From contig NW_006767450.1 in the NCBI RefSeq assembly GCF_000264995.1, positions 434,403 to 498,402 on the forward strand: 64,000 bases of DNA, read 5' to 3'. The notes under the pieces were generated by a model. That model was not told the origin of the DNA and searched no databases. It worked only from the letters and a program-made list of their open reading frames with translations. Below, in pieces: positions 1 through 11,800 of the stretch (positions are counted from its first letter, which is position 1; each line of letters starts with the position of its first letter). The DNA comes from Punctularia strigosozonata HHB-11173 SS5. Taxonomy: Eukaryota; Basidiomycota; Agaricomycetes; Corticiales; Punctulariaceae. A program made the position numbers and the translations under genes.

Positions 1-474
1 TACTTTGGTAATTTACACTTCACATCAAGGTATATTGACAGTGGAGGAAGGATATGGTACCAGGATGGAATGGCAACAAGGGTATGTCTCCAAGAACCGG
101 CAAGTACACCTCTGGAGGAAGCTCATGGTGCAGCTGCATCACTTCTTGTATATATGCATTGCTAGACCTGTTCACCTTTATCTCTCTCTGGAACCATCAC
201 AAATGTTTGTTCGCAGTCATTGCAAATTCACGTGCGGATTATCCACGAAATATCACGTGAGGATCGGAGGCCATTCGGCCGATGACATCTTTTGCACTAT
301 ACGTACAGCCACTCGGGCCTCACAAATTCGGTTTATTATCCGATTAATAAGCCTATCTACTCAAATTTACCTATGTTCACAGCCTCATCGGCCATATGTG
401 ACTGCGTATGCCATAACGCACATGCCAAGGGGGGGAGTCGGGACCGGCGCTTGGCGCCAGCTTACACACGTCGC
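1..474. other. Left-edge non-coding stretch
   Basis: No gene could be supported here. The open frames are short, lack codon structure and show no recognisable domain. The segment lies just downstream of the stop codon of the minus-strand PPR gene, so it probably holds that gene's 3' flank. Confidence 0.5.
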
Positions 475-2751
475 TTACGCGTTGAATTCCTGCACCACCG
501 GTTCACTGGGACCTAGCTGCTGTCCACGACGCCGCGTAAACCTTTTCTTCACGTAATCAAGCTTGCGATGGCGGTACATGTGTCCCATGCCTCGGCCAAG
601 CTCCGGCACCATCTCTAGCTTCGCATTGGCGACGACGTTCGCGAGCCTTCTGCCGTCTGCCGCCGCCATGAGGTTCGGGTGCACTACGACATTCCCCTGC
701 TTTTCCGCATACAGAATCTCGCTGTTATCGGCTGGGTCCATAGACGAGAGAATAGCACGTCGGATGAGCCGCTCGAGGGGTGCACGAGCGAACGACGTGA
801 CAGTTGCCTGTGGGAAGGGTTCAAGACCCAGAAGCATAGCCAGTGACGGGACCACGTTTCTCCTCTGAATCTTGGTAGCGGATATGGGATGATTCATAGC
901 GTACGTCTCGTCCGCGAGAAACGTAGGTGCTGTGCCCTGTATCGACTGCACCGACTCGTGCAGATTGTACGCGTCCTGCATGCCGATGATGTCTTCTGGG
1001 TCCAATTGCAAACGCACGGAGGGAATCTGACCGAAGTGCATCATCTGGGCGTATATCAGGGCTTGGAGCGTCTCGCCCTCAATGCCCATCCAGTTCTGGA
1101 TAGCGCCGCCCAGAAACTGAAGGATCCACGTCATGCCCTTCTCATCGCCAACGCCCCAGCGAGCGCTGATGGCGAGCTGTCGCTGGGCCTGGGGTATGTC
1201 CAATCGTGCCCGTCGACTGAGTTCTTTGAAGACGGAAAGCCAGGCTCGGGCAGGTACGTCCACCCGGCAAATCGCGAACGTCCGTATGACCACATAAGCG
1301 CCCGCGTAATCCCTGGCGGCGAGGAAAGCCCTGAGCGCCACAGTAAGGGTGGAGGATGTGACGATCTTCGAGGATGCTGCCATGCGCCCGGTGGTCTCCT
1401 TGGCATGGGTGTACAGCATGGCATGATACAGAGCACGCAGGCGGGAGCCAGAGTGCTGGTCCCCGAAACCGATCTCTGTGTTCAGTGACCGATGGGTCGT
1501 GCGCATATGTTCCCCGACCTTCACCCGCCTAGTCCGAGCGGACCGCCTGCGGCCCTCCGCCATGTCGATACGCGCGCGCTCCAATTTCTTCAACGCGACG
1601 AAGAGCGACGCGAAAGTGGTTCCATCTGGTGTGAGACCTGCGGCGAGAAGCATCTCGAAAATCGCGAATGCTTTCTCCAGCTGGCTTCGGCGCACCTCTC
1701 GCGCGATGAGGATGTTGAAGACAACAATGTCGGGCGGAACGCCTGAGCTGGCCATGCGCGCCAATACCTCTTCGGCACTCATGTAAGGAGGGGGAAGCCT
1801 TCCGCTGCCGCAAATTGGATCTTGAGTAGGCATCTCCACGTTGCTGGAAGACTGCTTCGTGTCGATTTCATCCGATAGGTTGGCAAGGAAGGCCTGGAAG
1901 ACACTGGCCACATCGGCGTCCTCGAGGAGTGCCTCTGCCGAGTCGTATGTGCCAAGTTTCGAGTGGATATTCACCAGCGCGCAAACTGTGGTCTCGTGCA
2001 GCTCATACTCTTCGTAGTTGCGCCTCGTCCTCTGCCTCCGTGGTATCTTCTCCTTGAGCTCCTTGTTACGGGCCTCAATGAACGCGTCGAGGATACGGTT
2101 CACAAGCTGGCCGGACGGCGCAACTTCGCAAAGAAAATGAAGCAGATGTCGAAGAGCGTTCTCCGTGTAATTCGGCAGGGCGAGAACGGGCTGCAGTGCG
2201 GCGAGCATGTGGTCGTCAGAGGCGCAATAACTGGCGTCCTCGGCAATCTTTAGCGCCACTATAAGCGCCTGCAACTTGGGACTGGGCATATGCCGCTCGT
2301 TGCGCATTTCGTAATGGAGAGCCAGTGCGTGCTTGTATGCGCCGTAAATGAGGAACATATTTGTTGCTCGTTCATACGCATCACGCCTGGCCAGGCCGGA
2401 CGTGAAAGTTGGCAGGGCGGAGGTGAAGAGGGCATATGCGGCGTCCGGGTTTGGCTTGGAGTTGTCGCGGTCGAGACTACGCGTGAGCGAATGAAGCAGA
2501 GTATTGACACGGGCGTGATCGATCGCTTCCGCACGTTCCTTCTCTTGCACCGGCTTCGTGAATGCGTACGGCGGGAAAGTGCGGACATGGCGCCTACATG
2601 CGGCGGGGAAATCAAGTGCTCCGCGCACTGAGCTGCGCAAAGCGGGTCCGAAGATACTAGTGCGTGCACATCGTGCCAACATCAACGCTTGACGTCCATA
2701 CAACGATTGATGAAGCCCTGTTCTGCGATGACAAGTGAGCGTCTTATTCAT
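475..2751 (-). CDS. Pentatricopeptide-repeat protein, probably mitochondrial
   Basis: Single-exon gene of 758 residues from the first ATG at 2751; a second ATG at 2682 (reading MLARCARTS) is also possible. The N-terminus is rich in Arg, Ser and Ala with almost no acidic residues, as in a mitochondrial presequence. Around residues 335-385 a clear PPR hairpin pair is visible, with DIVVFNILIAREV followed by GLTPDGTTFASLFVAL. More helical repeats flank it but are less regular. PPR proteins bind organellar RNA and act in its processing, stability or translation. The specific RNA target cannot be told from sequence. The C-terminus is basic (YRHRKLDYVKKRFTRRRG). Lack of introns contrasts with the intron-dense neighbours, which is common for fungal PPR genes. 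Confidence 0.8.
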   Translation of the reverse strand: MNKTLTCHRRTGLHQSLYGRQALMLARCARTSIFGPALRSSVRGALDFPAACRRHVRTFPPYAFTKPVQEKERAEAIDHARVNTLLHSLTRSLDRDNSKPNPDAAYALFTSALPTFTSGLARRDAYERATNMFLIYGAYKHALALHYEMRNERHMPSPKLQALIVALKIAEDASYCASDDHMLAALQPVLALPNYTENALRHLLHFLCEVAPSGQLVNRILDAFIEARNKELKEKIPRRQRTRRNYEEYELHETTVCALVNIHSKLGTYDSAEALLEDADVASVFQAFLANLSDEIDTKQSSSNVEMPTQDPICGSGRLPPPYMSAEEVLARMASSGVPPDIVVFNILIAREVRRSQLEKAFAIFEMLLAAGLTPDGTTFASLFVALKKLERARIDMAEGRRRSARTRRVKVGEHMRTTHRSLNTEIGFGDQHSGSRLRALYHAMLYTHAKETTGRMAASSKIVTSSTLTVALRAFLAARDYAGAYVVIRTFAICRVDVPARAWLSVFKELSRRARLDIPQAQRQLAISARWGVGDEKGMTWILQFLGGAIQNWMGIEGETLQALIYAQMMHFGQIPSVRLQLDPEDIIGMQDAYNLHESVQSIQGTAPTFLADETYAMNHPISATKIQRRNVVPSLAMLLGLEPFPQATVTSFARAPLERLIRRAILSSMDPADNSEILYAEKQGNVVVHPNLMAAADGRRLANVVANAKLEMVPELGRGMGHMYRHRKLDYVKKRFTRRRGQQLGPSEPVVQEFNA

Positions 2752-2784
2752 AAGCGCGGTGTTAATTTCTACGCACCGGACCAA

Positions 2785-3193
2785 GTTTACCAGTAGATAG
2801 GCCTAGCTTTCCCTCAACACAAGCCCCAAGAATTGATAGAACAGTTCAAACTTGGCCCTGGTTAAACGGATAAGAATGCGAGCAAAGGCGGAGATGGCGA
2901 AGAGGGCGCGGGCGGCGCGGCGGGAATTTTGGTCAGAGGTGGCTGTGCTGAACCTTTAGTTATAGTTGTGAGTGTGGGAAACGTCAATCTAATCTCCCAA
3001 CCTAGGCTGACGGTCAATGTCAATAACCTCTGGCCTTAGGCTCAGGTCTCACACTCACCCTCCGTACAGGCCCAGGGCGATGATTCTCATGATGAAATAG
3101 CTGCCGCAATGCCGATATAAATAACAGCAGACTGGTCATACGCCTTCAGGAATAGCCAGAGACTACTCACGCCGACTCGCGAGGACCACAACC
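2785..3193. promoter_or_regulatory. Divergent intergenic promoter region
   Basis: About 400 bases separate the PPR gene (minus) from the SDR gene (plus), both reading outward, so promoters for both must lie here. A TATA-like run (cgatataaataa) sits near 3112-3124, about 75 bases before the SDR start codon. No other element was recognised. Confidence 0.4.
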
Positions 3194-4555
3194 ATGGCTG
3201 AAAACATCCTGGAATCTTTGACCGCCAGCAACATATTTGACCTTCAAGGTGTGGTTGCAGTGGTCACGGGAGGTGGTACGGTATGGTTTATCCCCGCCAT
3301 CATGCGCGTCGAGCCAAAGGATGGAATGCTTTCTTCAGGGAATAGGGCTCATGATCAGCTCGACCCTCGTAGCCAACGGCGCCACCGTCTACATCATTGG
3401 ACCCAAGCAAGATGATCTGGATAGGTTGATAGCTTTTTACTATCGTGCTACTCGACGTCTCTGATCCTTCGGTAGGATCGCCGAAGTGTACAACAAGGCA
3501 GCCGCAACCCAAGATGGGCGAGGCCGGATGCACGGAATCCAAGGCGACGTCAGAGAGAAATCGGAGGCTGTTAGACTTGCGTCAGAGGTTGCCAAGCGAG
3601 AACCTCATGTCACGATTCTCTTCAATAACGCTGGGTAAGTCGCCGCTGGTTTGCCCTCAGGTCTCGCGGGCTTCACTGATAGCATCCATGTTTCTCACAG
3701 CATACACCAAGGTCTAGCTCAAAGGCCTGCCGAGGCCACGGCCGCTGCCTTCATCGATGCCTACTTCGACCCCGTTACACAGGAACACTTCACCAATTCC
3801 ATAAACACCAACTCTGTCGGTTCGTCTCCACGATCTTCGCAGTTAGATCAGTAAACCGATTGATCGGTCCGAACGTGGTGTACACACCCACTCATACAGG
3901 CCCTTACTGGCTCACTTTCGCTTTTTTGCCTTTGCTTGAGAAATGGAAGGCAGACTCAAACCCTCTCAGCAAGAAGTTCGTCCCTCAGATCGTCATGACA
4001 AGCAGTATGAACGGATGGACAAAGGCACGCTTGCACACTGGATTCATCTCCTCCATCAATTGACTGACCATGGATAAAAGGATTCAGCCACCGGCGGCAA
4101 TTCCTTCCCTTACCTGTTCTCCAAATCAGCCATCGGACATGCAACGTCCTCGCTTGCGCACGAGCTTCTCCCGCTCGGTATCCGAGTGAACGGCATTGCT
4201 CCGGGTTGGTTCGTCACCGAGGTACCCCCTCAGTCCTGTTCTCTCCGTTTCATATTCTCAGTGCGTGAATTGGTGTTTAGATGTCTATGCCAGGAACAAT
4301 CGACTCCCTCGGCATTTCGCACGCGCCGCCCGACCACAAATTAAACTTCTCTGTCCCTACTGTGCCGACCGGCGGCACACCCCGCGACATGGGCACGCTC
4401 GCGCTCTTCTTGGTCGCCAACTGGTTTGTCAACGGCGAGACGGTGTTGATCGACGGTGGGGTGAGTGTATTTCATATCTGTCTGCCAATCGAAGCGCATG
4501 CTCATCAGCCTCTTCATACCTACAGACGCTGTTGAAGCACCCGAGTTCCTACTAG
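3194..4555 (+). CDS. Short-chain dehydrogenase/reductase
   Basis: Eight exons give a 308-residue protein: 3194-3280, 3339-3424, 3476-3634, 3701-3819, 3900-4024, 4081-4221, 4281-4460 and 4526-4555. They sum to whole codons. The Rossmann NAD(P)-binding glycine motif TGGGTGIG is split by intron 1. NNAG follows, then the catalytic region with ivMTSSMNGW and YLFSKSA (Tyr and Lys of the YxxxK motif), then RVNGIAPGW and a C-terminal NGETVLIDGG. This is a classical SDR; substrate and cofactor preference cannot be assigned. Intron 5 (4025-4080) starts with GC rather than GT. The gene lies beside an MFS carrier and an NRPS-like reductase, so a role in secondary metabolism is possible but unproven. Confidence 0.9.
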
Positions 4556-5064
4556 AAGTGAACTGGCAAGCGATGTCATCTTCATACGATTTGCCTTGCC
4601 GCGTTCGGTGTGCACTTCGCGGTGTCGATGCTACGTTCTTCGTATGATTGACCGAGGCACTTGTTCTGCCACCCAATTGTTTTATTTGTCATTAATCTGC
4701 GTCGATGATAACGATGATGAGATGAGACAACTATATTGAGGCAGGCGCTATACGGATACAAGCAATGCTACAGTCCGAGATACAGTAGGGTAGAAGGATC
4801 GTGAACGCCAGACTGCCAAGTCCGGACACATCTTGATTGATTGGATGCAGATATCACTATGGCAAAGCGAGTCAGTCGATATCTGGGCTGTAGAGCATAG
4901 TAGAGTACGATGTCAACGCGAACGTACAAGACAATAATGGGTATAACGGTAACCGGAAGTGCTTTCCGCCATCTTATTGTGCAACTTGGTGATCCTGATC
5001 CAGAAAAATATCAGTCACCTCTGTTTGCCCCGACCAGAGAGCGGGATCCTACCAGATGGCGATA
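4556..5064. other. Intergenic, convergent 3' flanks
   Basis: Between the SDR gene (plus) and the pheromone-like gene (minus). Both end here. No coding signal or RNA gene was recognised. Confidence 0.4.
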
Positions 5065-5238
5065 TTAGGCGATGATACAACACCCCACACAACCCTTCTT
5101 ATCGTAGTCGAACGGTGTTTCATCCTTCTCCTTCTCTCCTGACGCCGATTTCAAGTCCAGCTCGAAACCCGGCACGATAGATTCGGTAGTGGTTGCCATG
5201 AATAGCGCGGAGATGGTGGTACTCCTGAAGGAGTCCAT
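5065..5238 (-). CDS. Fungal mating-pheromone-like precursor (CaaX peptide)
   Basis: A 57-residue intronless frame. It begins MDSF, the usual opening of Agaricomycete lipopeptide pheromone precursors, and ends in C-I-I-A, a CaaX box that would direct farnesylation of the last Cys, removal of three residues and carboxyl methylation. ATG 5238 is the only ATG upstream in frame. Length matches the family (about 50-60 residues). Before the CaaX box the tail reads FDYDKKGCVGC, so a second Cys pair lies close by. The usual internal cleavage pair (ER or EH) is not obvious; an acidic stretch EKEKDE near residue 36 is the best candidate. A TATA-like ctataagaac lies on the minus strand near 5362-5371. 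No STE3-type receptor is in the window, so this is probably outside the mating-type locus. It could instead be another short prenylated peptide. Confidence 0.65.
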   Translation of the reverse strand: MDSFRSTTISALFMATTTESIVPGFELDLKSASGEKEKDETPFDYDKKGCVGCCIIA

Positions 5239-6238
5239 GATGACCGGAGTTGCAGCAGTCCGCAAGAGGTTCAGTGGCGAGGGGAGGGAGGGTGAGTATG
5301 TGGCTCAGGGAATACAAGAAACGGGAAACTTGTCTGACTTGTCTGGCAGCTGAAGCGTTCTTATAGTCTTGTGTATCCACGGGCGCACCTCAAGTCATGA
5401 CCGTTACAATTGCACGGAGCGCAACCCGGATCCGAGCGCCGGTGACGTCCGAGAGACATTGTCCCGTCGCCAGCTCCGTCCTCTGAGTTTAGCTACGCGA
5501 GGTGGAGGCCGGTATGGAACCTTCAGTGCGCGGCCCATCGTCAACGTCCACACAAAAACCAAGTCCGGATATGGAAGGAGGCGGTCCGGGGAGGGTTTTT
5601 GTGTGTTGCCGCGCGCACCGACTGCGTGCGCCTTTTGTGCGATCTTTATACAGTATTCTTTGCCAAAGCGCGATTATCAGGCATCGCACACACCCCGTGT
5701 TCAGCATCGTGCAGGAGGACAAGAGGCGCATTCGGCTGAGTTGCGCGTATGAGCGCATTTCCGAATCCTAAAGGCACTTCGACGTAATCGATGCTCCCCG
5801 CCATGCAGAATTTATGACTTGTCCGATTGACTTTTGAAGAATCCCAGAACCCGAATATGTCGAGGTTCAACTGTACGAGTTCCAGCAGCCGCAAACGTCA
5901 GGATCAAACCGTCAGGAGAGAAAGTCAGGTCGCAAGACGCAAGGCTTTCCAAGAAAAGAACCGTGAACTTGGGAACACGTTGCATGATATGACAATTGAC
6001 TGCGCACGGCCTGCGGCAGCCAGCGGCAGCCGGCCATGAGCGACGCGGACCGGGCGGGAAAGACGAACGATATGAGCGCCACGTGCCAGAAGGCGGTGGC
6101 AGAGACAACGCCCCCGCGTTATCGCAGGCGGCCAACTCGGTGTGTACTCACCACACCAATCATATCCACCCCTCCTGCTTTGTTCCTCGTCTATCCCACT
6201 GCGCAGGAACAGAGAGGGGTGTTTGCGGAAGCTCCAGG
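5239..6238. promoter_or_regulatory. Divergent intergenic region of 1 kb
   Basis: Lies between the pheromone-like gene (minus) and the MFS carrier (plus). Apart from the TATA-like element near 5365 on the minus strand, I recognise no structured element. The open frames here are short and mutually overlapping and look like chance. Confidence 0.4.
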
Positions 6239-8561
6239 ATGGCCCAACCCCACCACCCGCGCTTGCTGAGTACTCCTCGGCTTGTTACCTTCGTTGTGTC
6301 TATTCTCGTCGCACTTGGGTCCGGAACAAACTATGTGTGTGCTTTTGCAAGTGCCAGCTAGCAACCAGAGCTCTTGACTCATATGACTCCATTCTGCCCA
6401 TTCCGTGAACTCCGGTGTACTAGGTTTTCTCTGGTCAGTTATTATTTGCCTGAGAATGCACGGTATTCACTCAATCATCTTATCACGAAACGTGTCACTG
6501 TCGTTCTCATTCTTCTCTTCGCCCTCAATCAGCCTACGCGCCACAACTGGGCTCGCGCCTCCGCATCAGCCACACACAGTTGAATATCATCGGTCTCGCA
6601 GGCAATGGTACGCTGCAGCACCTGCCATCCATGTCATGGCCGACCGAATGACCGCTGCCCATCACAGTGGGTGTATATAGCACCGCCCCTATATGGGGTC
6701 GGATAGCCGACCTCAAGGGTCCTCGAATGCTGCTATGTATTGCATTCGTCGGTTTGCTGCTGGGCTATTCCGGAATACGCCACATATACGACGCTGGATT
6801 GCCAACTCAGGCCGATTCTTGTCAGTGCCTCTTCGTGGTTGACTCGCAAGAGAGCTGACGGAGTTGGCGTTCACGGAACAGCTACGAAGGCGGCGTTACC
6901 TGGCCTCACTTTCTGGATCCTTGCTTTTTGCAACTTCCTCAGCGGTGTTGGCGGGAATGGCGGGCTCTGCTCCGCCCTTAACGTTACAGCGAGGAACTTC
7001 CCCGACTCTCACGTACGTCTTCCACCGCAAGGTTACAGGACGGCCGATGCTTAGGATTGTATCCAGCGTGCGGCTGCCACGGGGATCGTCATATCAGGTT
7101 TCGGTCTCTCCGCGTTCTTCTTCTCAACCATCGCCCACACCTTATTCCCGGGCAACACATCCGATTTTTTACTCGTACTCGCACTTGGGACATCTATCCC
7201 CATGGTCCTCGGACTATTCTTCCTCCGATACATCCCGCTTCCCGCTACCACGACCGCGCTCGAGCACGGACCCGCTTCCGCAGAGGAGCAAGAAAGCCTG
7301 GTGATCCACGGGCCCCCGGAAGTGGAACGTGCCAACAGTCGCACCCGTCTCCTCTCACCTGCTGCCGTGGAGACAGAGGTCGCTGACGAGGAGGAGGTTC
7401 CGCATGTTCACCACCAGCAGGTGTCCTCTCACTTCCAGTTCCCGCACACCAGAAATTCGGTGGAGATGAGCGTTAGCCCGACGCGGGACGGCCATCGTCG
7501 CTCTGCTAGCGCGCGCACGCGTCGATCTCGGAGCAAGAGCAAAGAGATACCAGTGAAGGACGTAGACGGTCCAAACATCCATGGCAAGGCTCTTGCCTTC
7601 GCACCTGACTTCTGGCTTCTCTTCTGCTTTATGTCCCTGTGTAAGCTCTTTTATGCAACCTTGTCATGACTGCTCATAAGAATTCATCAGTGAGTGGGAC
7701 CGGCCTCATGTGTGAGTCAGCCTCACACGACCGTACCCGCGGCTTCTCTCATGACTCCCGTAGATATCAACAACGTGGGATCCATATCGCAGGCCTTGTT
7801 CGCACAAGGAAACCCGGATTACGATGAGACTATGGCCTCGCAGTGGCAATCGGTCCAAGTATCCGCCATCAGCATCACTAACTGTCTTGGTCGGATTGTC
7901 ATCGGTACTGCTTCTTTGTCTCTCCCGCCTTTGGTGCTGAGTAAGGCGATACATAGGCTTCACCGCCGACTTCACGAAGTACAGTCTGCAACAACAGCGA
8001 TCCACGTGCCTAACATTGGTCGCAGCGCTCCTGCTTGTATCACAGCTGGCTTGTCTTGCCATCACCGACGTGTCGGATTTGTGGAAAGCAAGCGCCCTCC
8101 TTGGGTTCGGATACGGCAGCATGTTCGGTCTTGTCCCGACGATCGCCATCGAGTGGTTCGGTCTTCGTGAGTCCACACGCGCTTGCTCCTCGCATTCGGG
8201 ACGCGCGCTGACCAGAGGTGTGATCCCAGCCCATTTCTCCGAAAACTGGGGCTTCCTCTCGCTCTCGCCCCTCCTCGGCGGCAACCTCTTCTCGCTCGCA
8301 TTCGGGCGCAACCTCGACGCGCACGCCTCTCCCGGATCGCCGTCCACCTCGCAGCCGGCGTCACTTCTGCGGCGCGCGGGACTCCCCGCAGACGCGCAGT
8401 GCTTCGACGGGAGAAGCTGCTACGAAGCTAGTCTGCACATGACCATCGCGGCGTGCACGGCTGCTCTGGGAATTGCTATATGGCTCGGGGTGAGGGACCG
8501 GAGGAAACTCAGGGAATCCGCCGCCTCCGAGCGTGAGGTTGTGTGGGCCGAGGAGAACTGA
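6239..8561 (+). CDS. MFS transporter, nodulin-like/MCH1 type
   Basis: Ten exons give 580 residues: 6239-6334, 6424-6433, 6533-6607, 6668-6820, 6882-7012, 7067-7640, 7691-7711, 7764-7904, 7957-8166 and 8230-8561. They sum to whole codons. The family signature GTNYVFSAYAPQLG near residues 29-42 is only restored by splicing in a 10-base exon; a second tiny exon has 21 bases. A first membrane half follows (GLAGNVGVYSTAPIWGRIAD and FLSGVGGNGG), then a long hydrophilic loop rich in Ser, Arg and His (about residues 240-335), then a second membrane half. This arrangement matches fungal MCH1-like carriers, grouped with monocarboxylate permease homologs without proven monocarboxylate transport. Substrate unknown. 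It stands between the pheromone-like gene and the NRPS-like gene. Confidence 0.85.
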
Positions 8562-8818
8562 TGATGTGCAATCAACAATAAATTACCCGGATATTGGCAA
8601 TCAGTAATAGAGCTCTATAGATCATGGTTCAACGATTTCATATGCATGTCTTAGTGCTGGAAAAGCTAGTTCTCATCTACCATGAGTGTCGTGATAAGAT
8701 TGTTCGCCGTAAACTTCATCGTCTTCCTTTGAATATAAGCCGACTGAGATGACGGACGTAGAATCGTGCAGCATGCGAAACCAAATCCTATGGTACAAAC
8801 AGATCCGTCTAATCATCA
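8562..8818. other. Short convergent intergenic region
   Basis: Lies between the MFS carrier (plus) and the NRPS-like gene (minus), whose 3' ends face each other. An AT-rich aataaatta near 8577-8585 could serve the MFS transcript's 3' end. Nothing else seen. Confidence 0.35.
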
Positions 8819-11800
8819 CTAACCCGGCAAGGCTCCCACTCGTCGCCAATATGCAAGCCACTTGTCGATGTCGCTGGGAGCAAGAGGGGCCAATTCGTTC
8901 AGGAAGCGTGCGGCTGCCCTCGCCTTCTCCGTAGCCATCAACGGCATGCCCATCGCCTCGTGCGCGTTGTCCTTAGGAGCGCCAGATATGGCACTTGCGC
9001 CTTTGTAGAAGGAAAGAAGTCGTAGAGCGGGGTTCGCTTGCATATGTTCAACCTCTGATTGCGACTTGTCCTTCAAATCGTTGTCGAGCGCCTGTAGCCA
9101 GTCTGCGTAGGTGACCAAAGGCACTCCGAGCTGTTCGGCGATATAGCCCACTATCGAGGACCATGTTACGGGATGAGGGTGCGCCAGATGCACAAGTGGA
9201 GGTACGCTGTCCTCGTGATTGAGCGAGATCTCCACCATGGCGGATGCAGCGATATCAAGGGGCACCCAAGCAGCGACCTAATACATTTAATCAATGAAAA
9301 ACTTACACGAGGAAGGGTGAAGAGTGATGACTCACTGTATCTATGTCCGGCAAGCATTTCACGACAACGCCAGAAGCCACCAACGACGGGAACCACTCGG
9401 CAGCATTCCAATCACCAGTCTTGCCGCCACTGAGCTGACCGACACGGACCACTGTAGTGTGCAAAGCAGGAATGACGGATGCTGCCTTGGACAAAATCAT
9501 CTCTGCCACCCATTTACTCTCGCTGTAACCAGCGCCAAGCGCAGACGCCGGGTTCTCAAAAATGATCTCCTCGGCGGGTTGGTCCAGCGGCAAATCTGTG
9601 CCAAACGTATGTGTCAACCAGGTGTAAACAATGGTCATGGGCGACTTACTCCGCAATGTGGAGACGCTACTGGTAAAGACAATCGAAGGGGGCGTTGCGA
9701 GGCGAGATGTCAAAGCAAAATCTACGAATCGGCGGACGATCGCTATCTGAGGCTCGAATGAAGCAAGAGAGAGGTTGAAGTTGACCGGATAAGCTGGAGT
9801 GACCTGGACGTTAGTTGAGACATCTGCATATCAATGAACACCACTCGCCATTGTGGATGATCGTGGTGACGGAGTCGTGCATCTATGGTGAGCGAGTCAG
9901 CAAGGTGCTTCATTCAGATGTCATTATCTTTACCTCCCGGAAAGTCGCAGCATCCAAGCCCAGTTCGGGCGACGCAAAGTCGCTCTCGAGGAGAATAAGC
10001 CTTGGTGACTCAAGCAGACCTTCATCCAGCCCACGGGCTACGAAAGCATCCTTCTGTCGCTCCTTGAGGGAACGGCCTTTTGATGAACGCCTGTTCGGTG
10101 CGTACACCTTCCGCACTCTGGGAGAAGCAAGGAGGCCGGCCAATATGCTGGAGCCGAGTCCGCCGGTCGTTCCAGTCAGGAGCACAACGTAACCGCCGGA
10201 GTTCGGGTCGTAGACATAAGTGCCGCTGTGTGCGGGCAAATCAAGCAAGTATTTGTCCACAAGCGCGAGCATCTCGTCCGTCTTGCGTGCCTGAGTGGTA
10301 CCCGCGTTGTCGACGGAAGAATCTATTTCCATAACGAATTTCGCGAGTGACGAAATCGTGGGATACACGTAGACGAGGTCGAAGGGCGGCGCGGTCACTT
10401 CGCCGGAATCGCGCAGGGCGCGGGCAACGGTGTTCCTAATCCATGTTGCTTGCAGACTAATGCGGAGGATCAGCTTAAGCACAGCGTATATGTCCAAGTT
10501 GGAACAAACCTATCACATCCGTACTGGAACAGGTCATCCTCATCTGTGATAGCCGCTTTAAGCACCGTGTGCACGGTCTTCCTGACGAAATCCAGGGTAG
10601 ACTCGGAGTTCCATTCGGTCGGGGCAGCGATGTCTGACTGGCTGGATTCTTCGATCGACGTGTACAGAGCCTCTATTTCAGCCTCGTATTCGTTCAGAGT
10701 TGCTTGACGGCGGATCGACCCTTTAGGCGTGTACAGGAATGGTTTATCCGGTGACGCCACAAGTATCATCTGTTCATTGTCACGTCAACTTGCGTATAAG
10801 CGATTATCAACAAAAGCGTACCTCTTTGAACAGACGTGAATGCTGTGGCGCGTAAGCATTCATCTGCTCCACAGTCGGCCAGATGGCGTTACGGAAGGCT
10901 ATCAGAAGCTCTTGATTTGCGGGGTCGAAGGAATGCTCGGGCTTCGGCAAGATAATTACCCCGTTTTGGAAGCGACCACGCCCAAACATGAGGGCAATCT
11001 GGATGCGGGGATCTTTACGTAGAATGGCCTCTGAGGTGACCTACGGTCAAAACATGTCATAACGGAAGGGGCAAGCAACTCACCTAAGGGCCCGGGATTT
11101 GTCTGACGGATCGACGGATTAGTATATTGTGTCTAATCGCGTACTAATAAAACGGACCTTCTCGCCGGTGGAGAGCATGATCTGATCATCAGCTCTTCCG
11201 ACTATTTTCCAGTGTCCCTCCTTTGTCGGATGAGGAACAAGCAGATCGTTAGTGGCATACGCATCGGTGCCGTTCCACTTCGTATTCAGTACGAGTGGTA
11301 TGCTCGTCTTGCATTTCTACATCATTTACATCAGTGCCGTATTGTTCCAGGAGCGAGTGGCACTCACCACCAAGATAAGCTCGTATGTGCCATCACCGTG
11401 TGGAACGAACTCGGGTTGACATGTCGGAATGATGGGAAGATAGTCCCAATCCTTCCCAGCAGGTGCTGAACATCGCATGCGCGGTGATGATCAACATATG
11501 TTATCGCGACAAAAATGAGAGTGTATGTTCACCTGAAATGAGCGGCACCTGCAGGCCCGTTTCGCTCGAACCGTATATATTGTAGATATTGAGTCCGTGG
11601 TCTACCAGGAGGTCGCCCAAACCCTTGTCAAATGGTCCACCTCCACTCATCTGTGCATCGTTCAGTCACGAAGGTCAGGATGTGGCAAGGGTGCATCAGC
11701 ATACCACACCCTTCAACCCCTTCAAAGCCGTGATCTTAGACGGATCGCGCGCCCAGGTCTACAGGAGTTATCCTCAGAAGAGGACAGAATCACGTGTTCA

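Noticed and set aside
5-556. 183-residue frame at the left edge
   Set aside because: No domain and it runs into the antisense of the PPR gene.
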